From Epiperipatus broadwayi (Eukaryota > Onychophora > Udeonychophora > Euonychophora > Peripatidae), in NCBI GenBank assembly GCA_028023455.1, contig JAQFVV010006472.1, positions 390,501-454,500 of the forward strand: a stretch of DNA of 64,000 nt. The letters run 5' to 3'. Each line of letters starts with the position of its first letter. Within the stretch, counting starts at the first letter, position 1. This document shows, in pieces, positions 23,541 through 36,885 of the stretch. The notes beneath the pieces are model-generated. The model did no database searches. It was not told the origin of the DNA and worked only from the letters and a program-made list of their open reading frames with translations. The translations under genes were made by a program, and so were the position numbers.

Positions 23541-25769
23541 AATCAATAATAAAGTTTATTATAAACAAATAAATTGGTAATCAATAAAAGTTCTTACGTT
23601 AGTGAACTAATCTATAGAAAATTCCCATGACATTTTAACTCTGTGTTAAAGTACTTTAGTAGTTGTAAAATAATAACTATTTAAACCTCCCATCTTGTTT
23701 TTTTTTTTTTAATAATGTAAATTTTGGATTTCCCAGTAGACTTAGCTTAAAGTTTTGACACCTGTATTCGAACTTATTTACATATATATTACTTCCATGA
23801 AAATAAAATTAATTAAATTAATTAAACTTGTAATTATAAAAAAATTGCAATCAAATATAAAAATTAATTTGAAAAAAAATAAGCAAGTTTTCCTCTTCTC
23901 TCCATGTGTTCTCTTTCTGTATATTTTTTTATATCCTCAATCATGAGATTGATTTTACTGATTGAAAATTGACATTTTTAAATCACCATCTCTTCTTCTC
24001 TTATATGAAAATTTAAAAATTAATTTCATATATGAGAAACAAAGCTAAAAGAAGAAACTCATTTACATATCATCTAGACTGTTAGTTAAAAATATTAAAT
24101 TATAAGACAATTATTGATGAACTGAAAAAAATATTACAATAAAATAAATATTGCATAATGGAAAGTATTGTTTTGAATAGAATATTAATTTACCTATTTT
24201 TTATAATAATTTTATGCCTCCTTAAAATAAATGAGTTCCCCAGAATACCTTTTATTGTTTTTATTGTATTTAAGAGTAATCAAATATTATAAACAAGTAA
24301 GTGACAGTTAAAATTAATATGCAAGCATAGTCACACACATTCGCTAAAGTTTCTTTTATAAGCAAGAAAATCAAAAATAATATTTAATATTAAAAGAATT
24401 AAGCTTAGCTACTATTATAGTTTAATTTAACCATTGAATTTTAATATACTATAAGCTACATGAAAATAACTTTAGCTTTTAATGGCTTTCAACATTAACT
24501 TATTATTATTCAGAGAAATATATTTCTAATTTAAACAATTAGAAGTCACTTATAACTACAGATAGGTTCAAACTAATACAATAAAAATATTAAAATGATT
24601 TTTAAAATAATTAAGATTTTTATAAGTTTTTAGAATACTTTATAAAATGATTTATTTAACTATAAATTTTAGTCTTATTTAAAATTAACTTGCAATAAAA
24701 GTTAACTGAATGGATACAAAAGTTTTAATACTTAGACAAATTATATGGCTGTAAGTTTAGCTTTACTGACAAAACTAAAGGTTACAATATATATGATAAC
24801 AGAATGGACTTTTCCTGGTATTTACATAGGTTTATCGGTTCACCATAATGAATAAAAGAGTATATCTTTGTTGTTTGTACCTATACATATCACACACATT
24901 GACTTCATTCCTAGGAGAGGATAGGTTAAGAACTAACTAAATATTAATTATACTTAATTTGTCTCATCCAAGTTGCATTTTATTTTCATTATCCTGAATT
25001 TCGAACCCAGGGAAGTTCTGAATGATCATCTAATTCTGATTATATTAGTATCACTTGAAATATAAGTAGATGTAAATATGTGTATGTGTGTTCTATTAGG
25101 AGTGGATGTGACATCATGTGTAAATAAATAAAATAATTATAAGTATGTGAGTGGATATGACTAATTAAAATTTGTCTATAGAAAAACACACCATCTGAAT
25201 AAATTTAATAATCACATTTACAGCAATTAGTATTTTAACAAATAAAAATTTAAAACAAAATTGTAAAACATTCAATTAGATGTTTGTGGTTATTCTATGT
25301 TTATAATTGGTTTATAATATTATCCCAAACCCAGGTCCCACAAATAATAGCCACCCAATGTCCCTATTAACTTAAATAATGTTTATAGCATGTATAAGAT
25401 TGCCATAATTATGTTTTCATTCTAAAATGATTACTTGAAACTCTCAGTACATTTATTTTGACTGATTTAATATTTTATATCCCTATCTGTCATAGTGATG
25501 ATTTAGGATCCCCCTATTATGTGCAATGTTTATGATATAAACAAGAAAGACCCTTTATAACATAGATAGTTAAATGGATGTTTACTAAGAAAAATTTAAC
25601 ACAGCCATTGCAATGAACAAACTAAGAAAATGTATGTGTTGCAAATAAATAAATATTTAGATTAACTACATATTAGGTAATATCTTATCTTTCCCCTTTG
25701 GTGATGATTGGGTTATTATGCAATCAAGCACACATCATAAATTTTATTTTACTAGGCTTATGTTACAGG
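23541..25769. other. A+T-rich DNA, nothing recognised
   Basis: A frame at 23,755-23,946 is Ile/Lys/Leu-rich and chance-like. A tRNA B-box-like word (GGGTTCGAAATTC, minus strand) lies near 25,000-25,015, but no A box or cloverleaf accompanies it. Confidence 0.45.
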
Positions 25770-25850
25770 TGAAAGTATTTTTTTCTTTATGTTACTTGCC
25801 AATATTAATATGAAAGTATTTTTCCTTTATGTTACTTGCCAATATTAATA
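25770..25850. repeat. 40-bp tandem duplication
   Basis: A unit of 41 bp at 25,770-25,810 is repeated as 40 bp at 25,811-25,850. Both contain CTTTATGTTACTTGCCAATA; they differ in the T-run length. Confidence 0.9.
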
Positions 25851-26476
25851 TTACATCTTTTTGCCCTATATTAAAATAAAGTAAGAAATTATAATATTTT
25901 ATCTACCAATAAATAACATGAATAACATCATCTTTAACTTGGTTTTTGAAGTTCATATAGAAAAATGTCCCAATGACTTTTTTAGATAATCTATGTTAAT
26001 TCATTTACATATAGATAGTAGCCTTTAAATGTTCTAGAACACCCACCAAGTAGGTTATCTTTGATAGCCTTGGAATTTGTATTTTGAAACAAATATTTAT
26101 CAGATCCTTTTATTACAAATTGGCTTGATGTTTCTTGGTGTAGGTTTGGAGTGATAAGTCAATTCCATCCCAATCTTGACAAGTAATAGTGCCATGGATG
26201 ATGACTGTTTTTCCCTGATGTATTATCTAGACTTAGCACTGCATGTTTGTTTTTATTATTAATTATACTTTGTTTAATAGGTTGTTTTGAGTAGAGTATT
26301 GTCAATGTTTCTTATTTTATTGCGTACCCTTGAATCTAAATTTTGTAATCTATAGCTTAGAATTACCAATATTTTTAGAAGTTTGAACACTTCGAATTTA
26401 TGTAAAAAGACTTTAATTTGAATTTCTTATTGAGTTAAATTGAATTCATTATGTTTACTCTCATTTCCTTGGATAT
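25851..26476. other. Anonymous DNA, possible decayed coding on minus strand
   Basis: Nothing firm. Minus-strand pieces near 26,020-26,080 look mildly protein-like, but frames break every few codons. Confidence 0.3.
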
Positions 26477-26653
26477 TTAAATATTAATTTTTGAATAATA
26501 TTGCCATTCAAACTTGATCAACCTTTGTCTTTGGATTTTAACTTCGATTCCTCCACCTCCATGTAAAAAATTGTAGGTTCTTCTACTGGTAAGGAATTTT
26601 TTATATGTCCTTAGAAAAAGCTCATTATTCAATTGAAGCAAGTTTGTGGTCAT
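26477..26653 (-). pseudogene. Unrecognised 58-codon open frame, protein-like
   Basis: ATG at 26,651-26,653, stop at 26,477-26,479; upstream in the same frame the sequence stays open five more codons. The peptide has balanced composition, which is unusual in this region: LFLRTYKKFLTSRRTYNFL, then a Gly run (HGGGG), then IEVKIQRQRLIKFEWQYY. The Arg/Lys-rich pattern with aromatic residues could belong to a mobile-element protein, but I do not recognise the family. No flanking partner frame, splice pair or repeat boundary was found. It may be a fragment of an unidentified transposon, an exon, or chance. Confidence 0.25.
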
Positions 26654-29317
26654 CCTTTCAATCCATCATTGACATCATATTTGCTGAATATTAATATAAA
26701 TGATTTGTTAATAATAATAAAAAGAATAATTTTTATATGATTTTTTACTTTACTATTACTTTTTATTTCTTGATTACATTCACACATCCAATCTTCTATG
26801 TATTTTATATTGTATTTGCAGTCATGTCTGTTTGATAGATTTAATTTAAACCTTTCTTTATCATTTAATTAAGTTGGGATTTAAAAGGTGAATTGTAGTT
26901 ATTGATTTGACAATTTGTGTGCTTTAACATTTACCAATCTAGCAATTACTATATAATACTAATATCATTGGGCTTGGATTCAGATTGGCCACATGATATG
27001 GAATAGATGTTGGAAGGATGTTAGGATACCTGTAGCAATATATATGTGTGCATATATATAAAGCACTGATTATATTTTATATTGCACTTACACATAAAAA
27101 TAAATCTCAAGTTGAATATAAAATAAAAATATTTAAGTCATTAATTAGGTATACCAATATTGACAACAATTGTAGTATAAAATATTTAAATATGCCATAA
27201 TGGAATGGTGTTATTAATTACATGAAGAGAATGGGTAAGATTAGGAATAGATTTGTTGAAAGGTGAAGAATGGTATATAATATTTTTATATCTCAGTTGA
27301 TTGAAATGATTTATAGAAACAAATCATTTTACCATTTATAGTATTTTTTACATCTGTGATAGGAATAGTTTTCATGAAAATATGAAAATAGATTTAAAAT
27401 TGATAACAATAATTTTCGAACTTTACAAAAATATTCTTAAATGCCAAATGGGTAATATAAAATCACTCTCATTACTTACTTTTGTCTAACAGAACTGGAG
27501 TTAGAGTTTAATGTATCAGAGATAGAGCATTGGGGTTTCCATACTAAAAATTAAAGTAATTTATGGAAAAATAATTTTTTTTTAAATTTGCATTTTTAAA
27601 AAAATCATATAAATGATATGCTGGAATTATTAAAATAGAATAAAACATGAAATTTGATTAAGAAATATCTATTGTTAGTAATGAATGAAAAAGTTAGAGT
27701 GAAGGATGGAAGATGATATATTTTTATTGGTGATGCAGAAATGTCAAGCATTTAGAAACATACTACAATTGCATTGAAATTTATGTGGATTGTGACAAAA
27801 ACAAAAAATAAAATAAAAATAATTAGAATTCAGATATGTTTCTCATATACAAAATAAGAGATCTATTATAAGTTAGAAAGAAATTACATTTGCTTTAATA
27901 AAAGAAAGTAAGCCCATTTTTATATCTAGAGAATTCAGTAATTTTTACATTTACTTAAAAAAAAGAAATAATAAATGCAGTAAGAAATAAGTTTTAAATA
28001 ACAATTGAGACTATTAAAAAAAATTAAAGATATATATGGTCATTAAATTGCATGTTTTGTAATTACAAAGTGCTTCTGATTAAAGATAATACACATTTCA
28101 TCATTATCACTAACAGATGATGTTTTCTATTAACACTGAATGAAACTTTTAGCATGTTATGAGCAAAAGTTTTATAACCCAATCATTCTAATCTCATGGC
28201 ATTGGAAAAAACTGATACGTGAGTGGAAAATAATGAAAATTTACTAGGTGATAATGATCATGTAATATTTTTAAGGCATAGTACTCTATTGTCTAGTCAT
28301 CTTGACATGATTTCAGACAAAAAAATCTAGTACATATCAATACAGTAAACAGTTTTTAATAATATAATATTGGAAAAAATATCTTCTTAGAAAAAGAATG
28401 GAAAAAAATACTATTCATCCAAAAAAATAATTGATGAAAGTTTTTCATGATTTGTTTTACCTCTTCTTTTTATTCTATATTTTAAAATGTTTAGACATCT
28501 ATAATCAAATGATAACTTGATTAGTTAAAAATCTGAAAAAATTCCTGTCTGCTTACAATTTTTTTAGCATGCTGAAAAATCCCTAGGTTCCAACAAGATT
28601 CAAATTTCAGTACCATTGGCATGTTACAAAATTGTGTTAGTCCCTGTATCACAGATCATTTTTGTTAATATATAGAACTGGATGTTGAAAAAACTGCTGA
28701 TATAATCTTAATTTAAGTCACCATTGAATTATTTTTATGCAGATTTTTAAATGTTTTTTTTCAATGACTTGGTGTATTAACCTCCAGTACTGATTCCTAT
28801 CTAATTTTCTAACCTATAGCTGGTCTTTTTATGGATGAAGTAACTGTGAACTTTAGAAGGTATCATTTTGAAATAAGCCCAATTACTATTGATTAAATAC
28901 TTCTCTGTGTTTCAATATTAACTTTAAAAGAAATGTTCAAACCAGAAATATTTGTTTCCAAACAAATCCAATTATTTTAAAAAGTACTCAAAAAATCAAA
29001 GAAATAAAATACCTGGAAATACAAAATTCAGTTTATTATTTATTTAATTATTAGCAGCCTCTTTTATAAATAAATATCTGCAACCTTTCTTAAGAAGGAA
29101 AAGAGAAAGTACAGAGAAGTTTAAAAAAATATTATACACAAAAAAGCTGTGTGGTAACTAAAGGGATGGAAAAATGATTAATAATGAAATGGTTCTCTAT
29201 GTTAATAAAGATAGATTGGCATTATGTCTTCATGGGTATGGCAACAATATTAATTGCAATAAGGGTGTTGAGCATCCCATTGTCAGTTTTTTAATAAATG
29301 TATGGATGAATAATTGG

Positions 29318-29578
29318 AAGGATAAAGATTGAAGTCTGTCTATTAAAGTTTGAGGAATTGTTATCTTAATATGAACTGAGGACTGATTTTATATGTGTGG
29401 TGGAGATTATGACCTGGCTCAACTGATGAGTGTGATTCTGCACAGAATACATCTATTGGAGATCATGTATCTTTCTTGCATGTGTGTGATCATGTGTATC
29501 AGTTGTTTGGGGTGGAGTGAAGGACAAATAGGCTGAAAAATCCTGAGTTCAAATCTCTCTAATTACATATATTAGCAA
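29318..29578 (+). mobile_element. Family A unit (direct pair, first)
   Basis: Matches the family A arm: TGAAGTCTGTCTATTAAAGT, then CTCAACTGATGAGTG, then CTATTGGAGATCATGTATC, then TGTGTGTGATCATGTGTATC, and finally CTGAAAAATCCTGAGTTCAA. A second unit in the same orientation lies 510 bp downstream. The terminal GAGTTCAAATC resembles a tRNA B box, but other copies replace it, so it is probably just the element's end. Confidence 0.65.
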
Positions 29579-29828
29579 CATTCAGTATAAACAAATTTAC
29601 ATACTACCTTAGGATTACATATTGCTTGGGAAATAGATTACATCATAAAAGTTCAGCCCATCCCTCTTTTATTAATATATATATGGATATGTAAAGTTTG
29701 ATAATATGAGGAGTTAAAGTGATATAAAGTCTACATAGGCAGGACTATAATATCATATCCAACAAGGACTTTCCGTGATCCATCTTAGTTTTTTCAATAT
29801 AATGAACATTAAGGAAGGGTCAGAAGAT

Positions 29829-30066
29829 TGAAGTTTGTCCATTAAAGTTTGAGAAATTGCTATCTTAATATAAACTTGGCACTGATATATGTGTGAAAGT
29901 TTATGATCTGACTTAACTGATGACTGCTGGTTTTGTACAAATTATGTATATTGGGGATAATGTATCTTTTTCGCATGTGTGTGGTCATGAGTATCGGTTA
30001 CTTAAGATGGAGTGGAGGATGAATAGACTGAAAAATCCTGAGTTCAAATCCCTCTAATTAAAAATA
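29829..30066 (+). mobile_element. Family A unit (direct pair, second)
   Basis: A direct repeat of the unit ending near 29,578, sharing AGTTTGAGAAATTGCTATCT, CTTAACTGATGACTGCTG and GGATGAATAGACTGAAAAAT. Unlike the foldback copies, these two units are head-to-tail, so they may be a rearranged element or two insertions. Confidence 0.65.
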
Positions 30067-31131
30067 ATAAAGTAAAAAAACTATATATTTATTTCTTCAA
30101 TATATATATCAAAATTCTTCATAATTTCAAATCGCTTACAACCCCACAATTTTTAAGATTATCAGTTCATAAAGTCGATTTTATTAAAATTTGTTAAATA
30201 AACAATCACCTCATATCTGAATATTAATTAATATTTTGCACAAGATAATGGAAACAGTGATTCAATAAAAAAGTTTTAAAACTATACAGAAAAGATTATA
30301 TTAATTTTTTTTAAATTGAGAACTAAGCAAAAAAAAAAAAAAAAATGTTATTTAAATTGTCCTAAAAAGAATAAATCCCCGTCAACAATAATTAAAAGTT
30401 TTATTGTTTAAAATCAAACATTTATGAATTCATAAAGTCTGAAAAAACGTTAAAAATAATAATTATTGTTGACAATATACTTTATTGAAAATGAGCAAAG
30501 TCCAGACATAAATGTATTTATCAAAGAAAATATCAGCAGTTTTTTTTTTTTTATGAACTTCGACTTACTAATAAAACAAACTTCCTACTTTAATATATAC
30601 ACTGTCTATTTTTCTCTAAACTCTTGATTTTTAATACACTTATTAAACAACAGAATTGTGAATGACAATAAAAATTATATTATTTATTTTGGCTTCTGGA
30701 TTCAGACTTATAACGTTAATAGTACTATTTTTTTTCTATTGAACGCTATTATAATGTTTAAGACAATTTGATTATAATTTTGGTTTAGTAGTTTATCCCC
30801 CCCCCAAAAAAAAAAATTGTCTTTTATCAACTACTAATAAAATTTAACTTTTAATTTGAAAAATTATCAACTTCAAAATATGCATAAATTTAAAGATCTT
30901 AACTCTTTATATAAAAGAATAGACTAAGATGTCGGTGCTGTATTTAGCAACCTAAAATATAGAATATTTTATAATAATATTGATATAATTACTGCAACAA
31001 AATATGGTGTCACAGGGATATTACTTTGCTCAATTTATTGGGTGATAGTTAGACATAGATATTCTCACATAACGTAAAGCTATTTAAAAAATTATATTTA
31101 AGGATGTTCCATATGTTTGCAAAAATTACGA

Positions 31132-31240
31132 TGATGACTTTGTGAAACCAATTCGTATATTCTTCATCTTATGAATTGATACCTTACAATAGTGATTTTG
31201 TAAAACCAATTGGTATATTCTTCATCTTATGAATTGATAC
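31132..31240 (+). repeat. 59-bp tandem duplication inside U copy 1
   Basis: AAACCAATTCGTATATTCTT at about 31,145 repeats as AAACCAATTGGTATATTCTT at about 31,204, each followed by CATCTTATGAATTGATAC. The same segment occurs once in U copy 2 near 37,797, so the duplication is specific to copy 1. Confidence 0.85.
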
Positions 31241-32449
31241 ATTTGGATCTACTATTGAAACATAGATTTTTATTGTGTTAGCTTGGAAAAGAATGGAAGG
31301 TTACATAATTTTTTTTAAATATATTTAGCAAGAACTAGTAAATTTTGTGAATGAAACAGATTTCCTTCATATAGAAATATATCAAAGATACCCTGAATGA
31401 AGTTTCAATTAAATGCTTATTTATAATTTCTATAGATAGCATAACAATATGGAATAAATATATATATATTAGAAATTGTAAAGTAGAAAGCAAACAGGTA
31501 ATATAAAGAATATGTTAATGACAAAAAGAAAGACATAACTGTTTAATAGAATAGTTGTTAAAGAAAAAAAGAAAATATGGCTAGGGCCAATATCAAAGTG
31601 AAAGTAAAATAATCTTAGAAATTTAATTGAAAAATTGAACAATTCATATGGAAAGAATATGAAAAACTTTGGAAATATGTCACATATAAAAAATAAATTA
31701 ATAAAATGATTAAATATAGAGAAAAGGGTATGTGTGGACAGACAGGAATTACAAAATAGTCAATGAGTTTTAAATAGAAAACTTGATTTGTAGGAAGTTC
31801 ATAAATAACTCTACATTCTTAGAAAGTCTAACTTAAGAAAAGATTAATTTTAGAATGAAAGACTTAAAGTAAAAGTTAAAGTAACAAAAAGGAAAGTAAT
31901 TAAAGCCATTTACACAAAATCTGAAATAAGATAAAACTTTAATATAATTATAGATAATAATAACATCAGAATCGACATAGTAGTATCATAGATTGTATTA
32001 ATATATAAAATGAAAGGAAAATATTTTACGATTTTAACTAGTGTAGAGCAGATATAATAACACCTATAAATACATTAAATATTTAAATATACAACAAAAG
32101 ATAATAGTGGAATTGCTATGATAAGACATATATGATCTTGGACAGAATGTATTTGGTTTAGGGAAAAAATATAAAATTATACTTACTTGTTATTTCTCAG
32201 TAAATTAAAATGACTTGTACAGATTAACTAATGATTATCTATTATTTAAATATATAAAAAAATATTCTGCTTTTATAGCATTTTTATATGAAGAAAATTT
32301 TTTATAGAATAAAGAGGAATATGCGACTGGATTTGAGATTGATAAAAAATAATCAAGAAAATTGACATAAATAATTTTCATAAATTAATAACAACAACAA
32401 CAATAACAATAACAAACAGACATAGTAAACTATCATTGCCTTTTTAACT

Positions 32450-33170
32450 CCAAAAAGAAAAAAAGAAAAAAGAAAGGAGAGAGAAAAAATCTAGAAATGA
32501 GTTTTGCAATGACTATACAAACCAGTCTGTGCCATGGTCCATTTTTTGTTTGTTTAAAATTTTGCATGTTACTATTTTAATTTTTTCAACAGAAAATTTT
32601 TTTCTGAAATATTTTAACACTATATCTAATTGTGACTCTCTAATGTATTCTATCCTCGACCATATCTTTCCAATAGAAACAATTGACATTGCAGTTATTT
32701 AACATATCTTTGAGATAATCCTTCTAACATACATCTGGTCTACCTTCCCCACAATATCTTATTCAAGTTCACCATAAAACACTTTTTAGCAAATCTTGCA
32801 TTATTCACTTATTTCACATGTCCAATCCAACAAAGGTATGGTTTTACAATGGTGAACTCTATAGTATAATATCCAGAAAATTGAAAAACATATAGGTTTT
32901 ATCTTAATACTTTAACATATAGGTTTTATGATCTTGCTATAGTATATTTAAAAATTTTAGGAGCATTCTTTCAATTCCATATAATAAATTACTTAAAATA
33001 CCTACTCTATGTACAGCTAACTTAGTCACACTTTTAAAATTGATTCTTATCTGAGTAAGTTAAATATAAAAAAAAAAGATTGAATAAACTGAATAGAGCT
33101 GTCAAATTCTCCCTCATCCATTTGTATGCCCTTATATATCATGGCGTTTTGAACAATTGGTCACACAAAT
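32450..33170 (-). pseudogene. LINE C-terminal fragment, minus strand
   Basis: On the minus strand, WIGHVK, then NNARFAKK, then VNLNKILWGR occurs near 32,745-32,835. It resembles the W-x-GHV-R-M...P...GE...GKR post-RT segment found at the C-terminus of many non-LTR polyproteins. About 300 bp further in minus direction comes TGLYSHCKTHF at about 32,497-32,535, matching the S-R-x-GL-x-SH-x-R-x-H terminal zinc-finger-like motif these proteins often carry. Frameshifts and stops are frequent. The polypeptide ends just before an (AAC)n-rich stretch near 32,390-32,420, possibly its simple-repeat tail. It is 5'-truncated and inserted within a U copy. Confidence 0.5.
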
Positions 33171-35496
33171 AAATGAATGTGCTGCAGGGAGAATTAAGGT
33201 TTTATTTATATAAAAAAATTTAAATTAAACACATATTTCAAAACATTTCAATTCATTTTTCTTTATGACATTAAGTGTATAAAATAAAATTACAACTTGT
33301 TAATAAAACATTTGGGAAAAACATTTAACTGAAGTAAAAAAGTTAAAAAAAAAAACTTTCTCTCCAATTTTTTGTCTATTAAAATTATTACCCTGTGAAA
33401 AAGTTGTCATGTGTGTGATCAAATAGGTCATGATTTTCAAACCAACAACTCCAAAATATGCCACTTATATCACTACACCAACAGTATAAATATATAAAAT
33501 CAATGAAAGTTAAATATAAATTTGGTTTCTCTTGGGAAGAATTGAGATTGACATCACTAGAATTAGAAGTTAAGATTAAGATTCTCTTAGTAAAAATCAT
33601 AAAATTATATAACACGGTGATTTTTTTTTTTTAATATAAGTAATAGGAAGAAAGGTTATTAGCAAATAATGGCAATGAATTGAGTGAAAAATGAGAAATG
33701 GGAATTTTTTTTACTGGTGAAATAAAAAATGATAAGCATTTTAATAGTTCATTAAACAAGAAAATGAATTATGTGGAAATTTGGATCGAGTCAAAAATAG
33801 AATGCGAATGAATTAAAATGTGTTATATTTCTTATATAACAACTTGTAAAATATTGCAGTAATTCCTTTAATAGTTGAAATTATTTTACCCGTTTAAACA
33901 AAAACATAAAATTTTGAGATATAAAAATAAAATAAAATACATAGACTTGCAATATGTGGTGGATAATGGACAGAGATATGGAAATTTGGTGAGAACGGAA
34001 AACGAGCAAGGGGAAGCACAAGAAAAAAAAAGAAGTGAGAGTAGAATTAAAAACAAGTTATTTGAAAACAATAATACTAAATACTTTGTTTTACATCTAC
34101 AAAGTATCTCTTGACCATATTTAGAGATAGTTGGCTAATATTATCTTTTAACTCTCAATAAAATTATGAAAATCCAGATTCAAGCTTTATTTTAAATAAT
34201 GACTCTGGGATAGAAAATTAAAAATAAATTGTGTTTAGTGGATTGAAAGAAATAAGCTAACACTTATGGTAAATTAGTGTTATATTTAAGACATTGCACT
34301 CTATTGCCAAGTTATCTCAACTTCCTTTCAAGATACAAATATAATATAATCACTGTCATTTCAGTTTTTGTTGCATATCAGTATATCCCCCTTCTAAAAA
34401 GATTTTTGAATAATAGGAAGAAATAAGAGAGTAAGAATTAGTATTCTTAAAATAAGTGATTTATGAGGTTTTTAAAAACAAAATTTCTCTATTGTTTATC
34501 ACATATGTTGAATGGCTATCTTCATATTTACTAACCAATAGCAAGATGTTCACTTAATTATCTATGAACCAACACCATAAAAAGATACCAACTCTGCTTA
34601 GAAGATTCTCAACTAACAGAAAAATTTTCAAATACCATCCAGATCCAAATATCAGACCATAGTTATAAAGAAACGAATGTTTTACAAAATTCATTTTTAT
34701 GATATAAAACTACATCATTATAAGAAGTGATTTAAATGGTTTTTAATTATTTCATCATCAGATCATAGTTTATGAATTCTTATTGAAACATCTTTTAAAG
34801 TTTCTCTTAATGACTCAGTATTTTAACACCTGCTTATTGATTCTTATCTGCTTTTTAAGTATTAATGTTGTTTGGACTGTCTGGATAATAATCTACTTCA
34901 TCTGGAATAGAATAAATACATAGTTATTGTTAGATAATCCCAATGATATTCCTGAATAAATCTTATTCAGTATCTCAACATTAATATAAAAGAATGGTTC
35001 TACACAGAAAGATTTTACCCCAATGACACAAATTTTTCAGTGCTAATTGTAATAAAACAAGTACATAAATTACTTAAATTTAACTCCAGCTACTCTAATA
35101 ACAAGAGAAAAGAAAGAAAAAAAGAGAAAAAAAGACAAAACATTAGATATAATAGCAATATATTAATTAAATAATGGAAATACGATGACCTATTTAACAA
35201 TCTTGTTGCCACTACCATAGAAAAAGATGATTGATGACAAAAAAGTTCATCATAAAGAAGAAATTTTATACTAATCTAAGGAGACTAAAGATAATATATA
35301 TGTAATAATATTAATCAATGTCTGTATTTCTTTAATTATGTATAATTTAATATACAAATAATAAAAGAAATACAGTAATATAACTTCAAACTTTTAATCC
35401 ATATAGGAGAGCTTTCAATCTAAGTTTGAATTTGTTTTATTGTATTTGTTTTAATAACTGAAATGCAGGATTATTGTATATCTGAATCAATATATG

Positions 35497-36885
35497 CAAT
35501 ATATAGGGCATATGAGCACAGACTTTCACATGACCCACCACTCTCCACTCTCTCATAACACTGATACACTTGCACACATATTTGTTGAAAAGATAAATAA
35601 TCACCAATATATGTATTGCATGCTAAACCAGCAATCATCAGTTTGTCCAGATTATCATCTCTACACATACATGCAATAAGGGCTCAAGTATATATTAAGA
35701 TTGCCAATCTTCATACTTTAATGGACAGGCTTCAATGCACTCCACACTTCAACTCTTCAACCATTCATCCAATTGAAAATATAATGACGGAATGCTCAAA
35801 GGCCACTCTGAGGAGAGATTCTTATCACATCCATGTTGACCTAAAGTCAATCTGACCTCTCATGCACAAGACATAATCCATTTAATCTGATTTTCAACTG
35901 GATGGACAGTTGAAGATTTGGAGTGGATTGAAGCCTGTCCATTAAAATATGAAGATCGTCTATCACTTTTTTAAAAAAAAAAAATTGAATTTATTGGTCA
36001 ATTAGAAATATAATATGGATACAATGTTTTATGGATATTCAGCATTTCTGGGTTAATCTTGTGTTTAAACCTCCAGTGATACCTGATTGAGCTTGAGGCT
36101 GCAAGAGATTGTTCATAATTGAGTGTTCTTGGGTTTTTTTAGGGGTGGAATGTTCAGGTTTTGGGCAACTGGTAAATTACCCAGGTATCATTAAATATTC
36201 CCATGGGACTATTCAGTCTCTTCTCTTAATTTTCTCTATGATCTTACAAAATGTAGATATTAAATCACAGTTATTATTTTTGAAGATTAATTGACATCAT
36301 AATAACCAGATGGCAAAAGCAAGGAAAATTGTGATCATGATTACAGGGAAGTGTCCTTTAGTTATAGTGGCTTTAATTGAAAAAATTTCCTAAGAATTTA
36401 CTTTGGTACAAGCTGTGATGAATTTTCTAATCAGGTTCAAATATACCTGAGCACTTATTGCATGTATGTGTAGAAATATAATCTTCAATAGCTTCTCTTC
36501 CTCTTTCCTTTTTTAGTTTTGCTTTTCTAATATATAACATATAATAAAATTATGTTAATAATTAAATTGGTAAAATTGTAAAAATTTAATATGTATGAAA
36601 TATGGTTGTATTAATATAATGTTTAAATTTTTGTAGATCTGACGAAGACTGCTAAGAACAGTCAAAACTGTAATATTAATAAATATATTTTGCTTCAAAG
36701 TGTAAAAAGAGTGGAATGTGATTATTGTAGAGATGATAATCTGGACCAACTGATGATGATCGCAGTTTTAGCATGAAATACATATATTGGTGATTAGTTA
36801 TCTTTTCGACTGTATCAGTGTTATGAAATAGAGTGGAAAGTGGTGGGTCGTGTGAAAGTCTGTGCTCATATATCCTATATATTGT
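35497..36885. mobile_element. Family A foldback element, large copy
   Basis: The left arm (35,497-35,665, minus orientation) and right arm (36,725-36,885, plus orientation) are inverted repeats of about 165 bp, for example CATATGAGCACAGACTTTCA on the left and its complement on the right, and AGATGATAATCTGGACCAAC on the right. Inside is a second inverted repeat: 35,706-35,780 against 35,889-35,958. There is no transposase frame. Both flanks carry ATTGTATTTGTTTT within 70 bp outside the arms. The element interrupts a U copy between blocks E and C. Frames at 35,471-35,855 and 36,109-36,294 are incidental. Confidence 0.7.
35706..35958. repeat. Inner inverted repeat of the large family A foldback
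   Basis: About 75 bp at 35,706-35,780 is inverted at 35,889-35,958; shared words are TTAATGGACAGGCTTCAAT and its complement ATTGAAGCCTGTCCATTAA. The same arm sequence, single and more diverged, lies in family A copy 1 near 3,280-3,350, so the double palindrome is a family feature rather than a local accident. Confidence 0.8.

Larger units (their letters stand above)
26900..31950 (+). repeat. Long degenerate repeat U, copy 1
   Basis: Blocks occur in order: pre-D at about 27,110-27,200; D at about 27,660-28,020 (GAGTGAAGGATGGAAGAT, then TATTGGTGA, then AAGCATTT); E from about 28,265 (TACTCTATTGTCTAGTCATC) to about 29,200; block C at about 30,090-30,480 (CAACAATAATTAAAAGTTTTA, then TTATGAATTCATAAA); and a later block including AAACCAATTGGTATATTC near 31,205. 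An A-family block of about 0.87 kb sits between E and C. Without it the unit is about 4 kb, the same as copy 2 after removing its insertions. The + strand is purine-rich and C-poor in places, as in decayed coding strands, but no protein family is recognisable. Confidence 0.55.

Noticed and set aside
25000-25015. tRNA gene suggested by a B-box-like word on the minus strand
   Set aside because: No A box, acceptor stem or cloverleaf can be formed around it.
26020-26080. Kinesin-like remnant (SKIT...LLGG-like words on the minus strand)
   Set aside because: The resemblance needs a frameshift, covers fewer than 25 residues and has no other motor motif nearby.
29318-30066. Family A as a tRNA-derived SINE, because of GAGTTCAAATCC at the end
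   Set aside because: The B-box-like word is absent from the other A copies, the A-box candidate is about 130 bp away, and most copies are arranged as inverted arms, which fits a foldback DNA element better.
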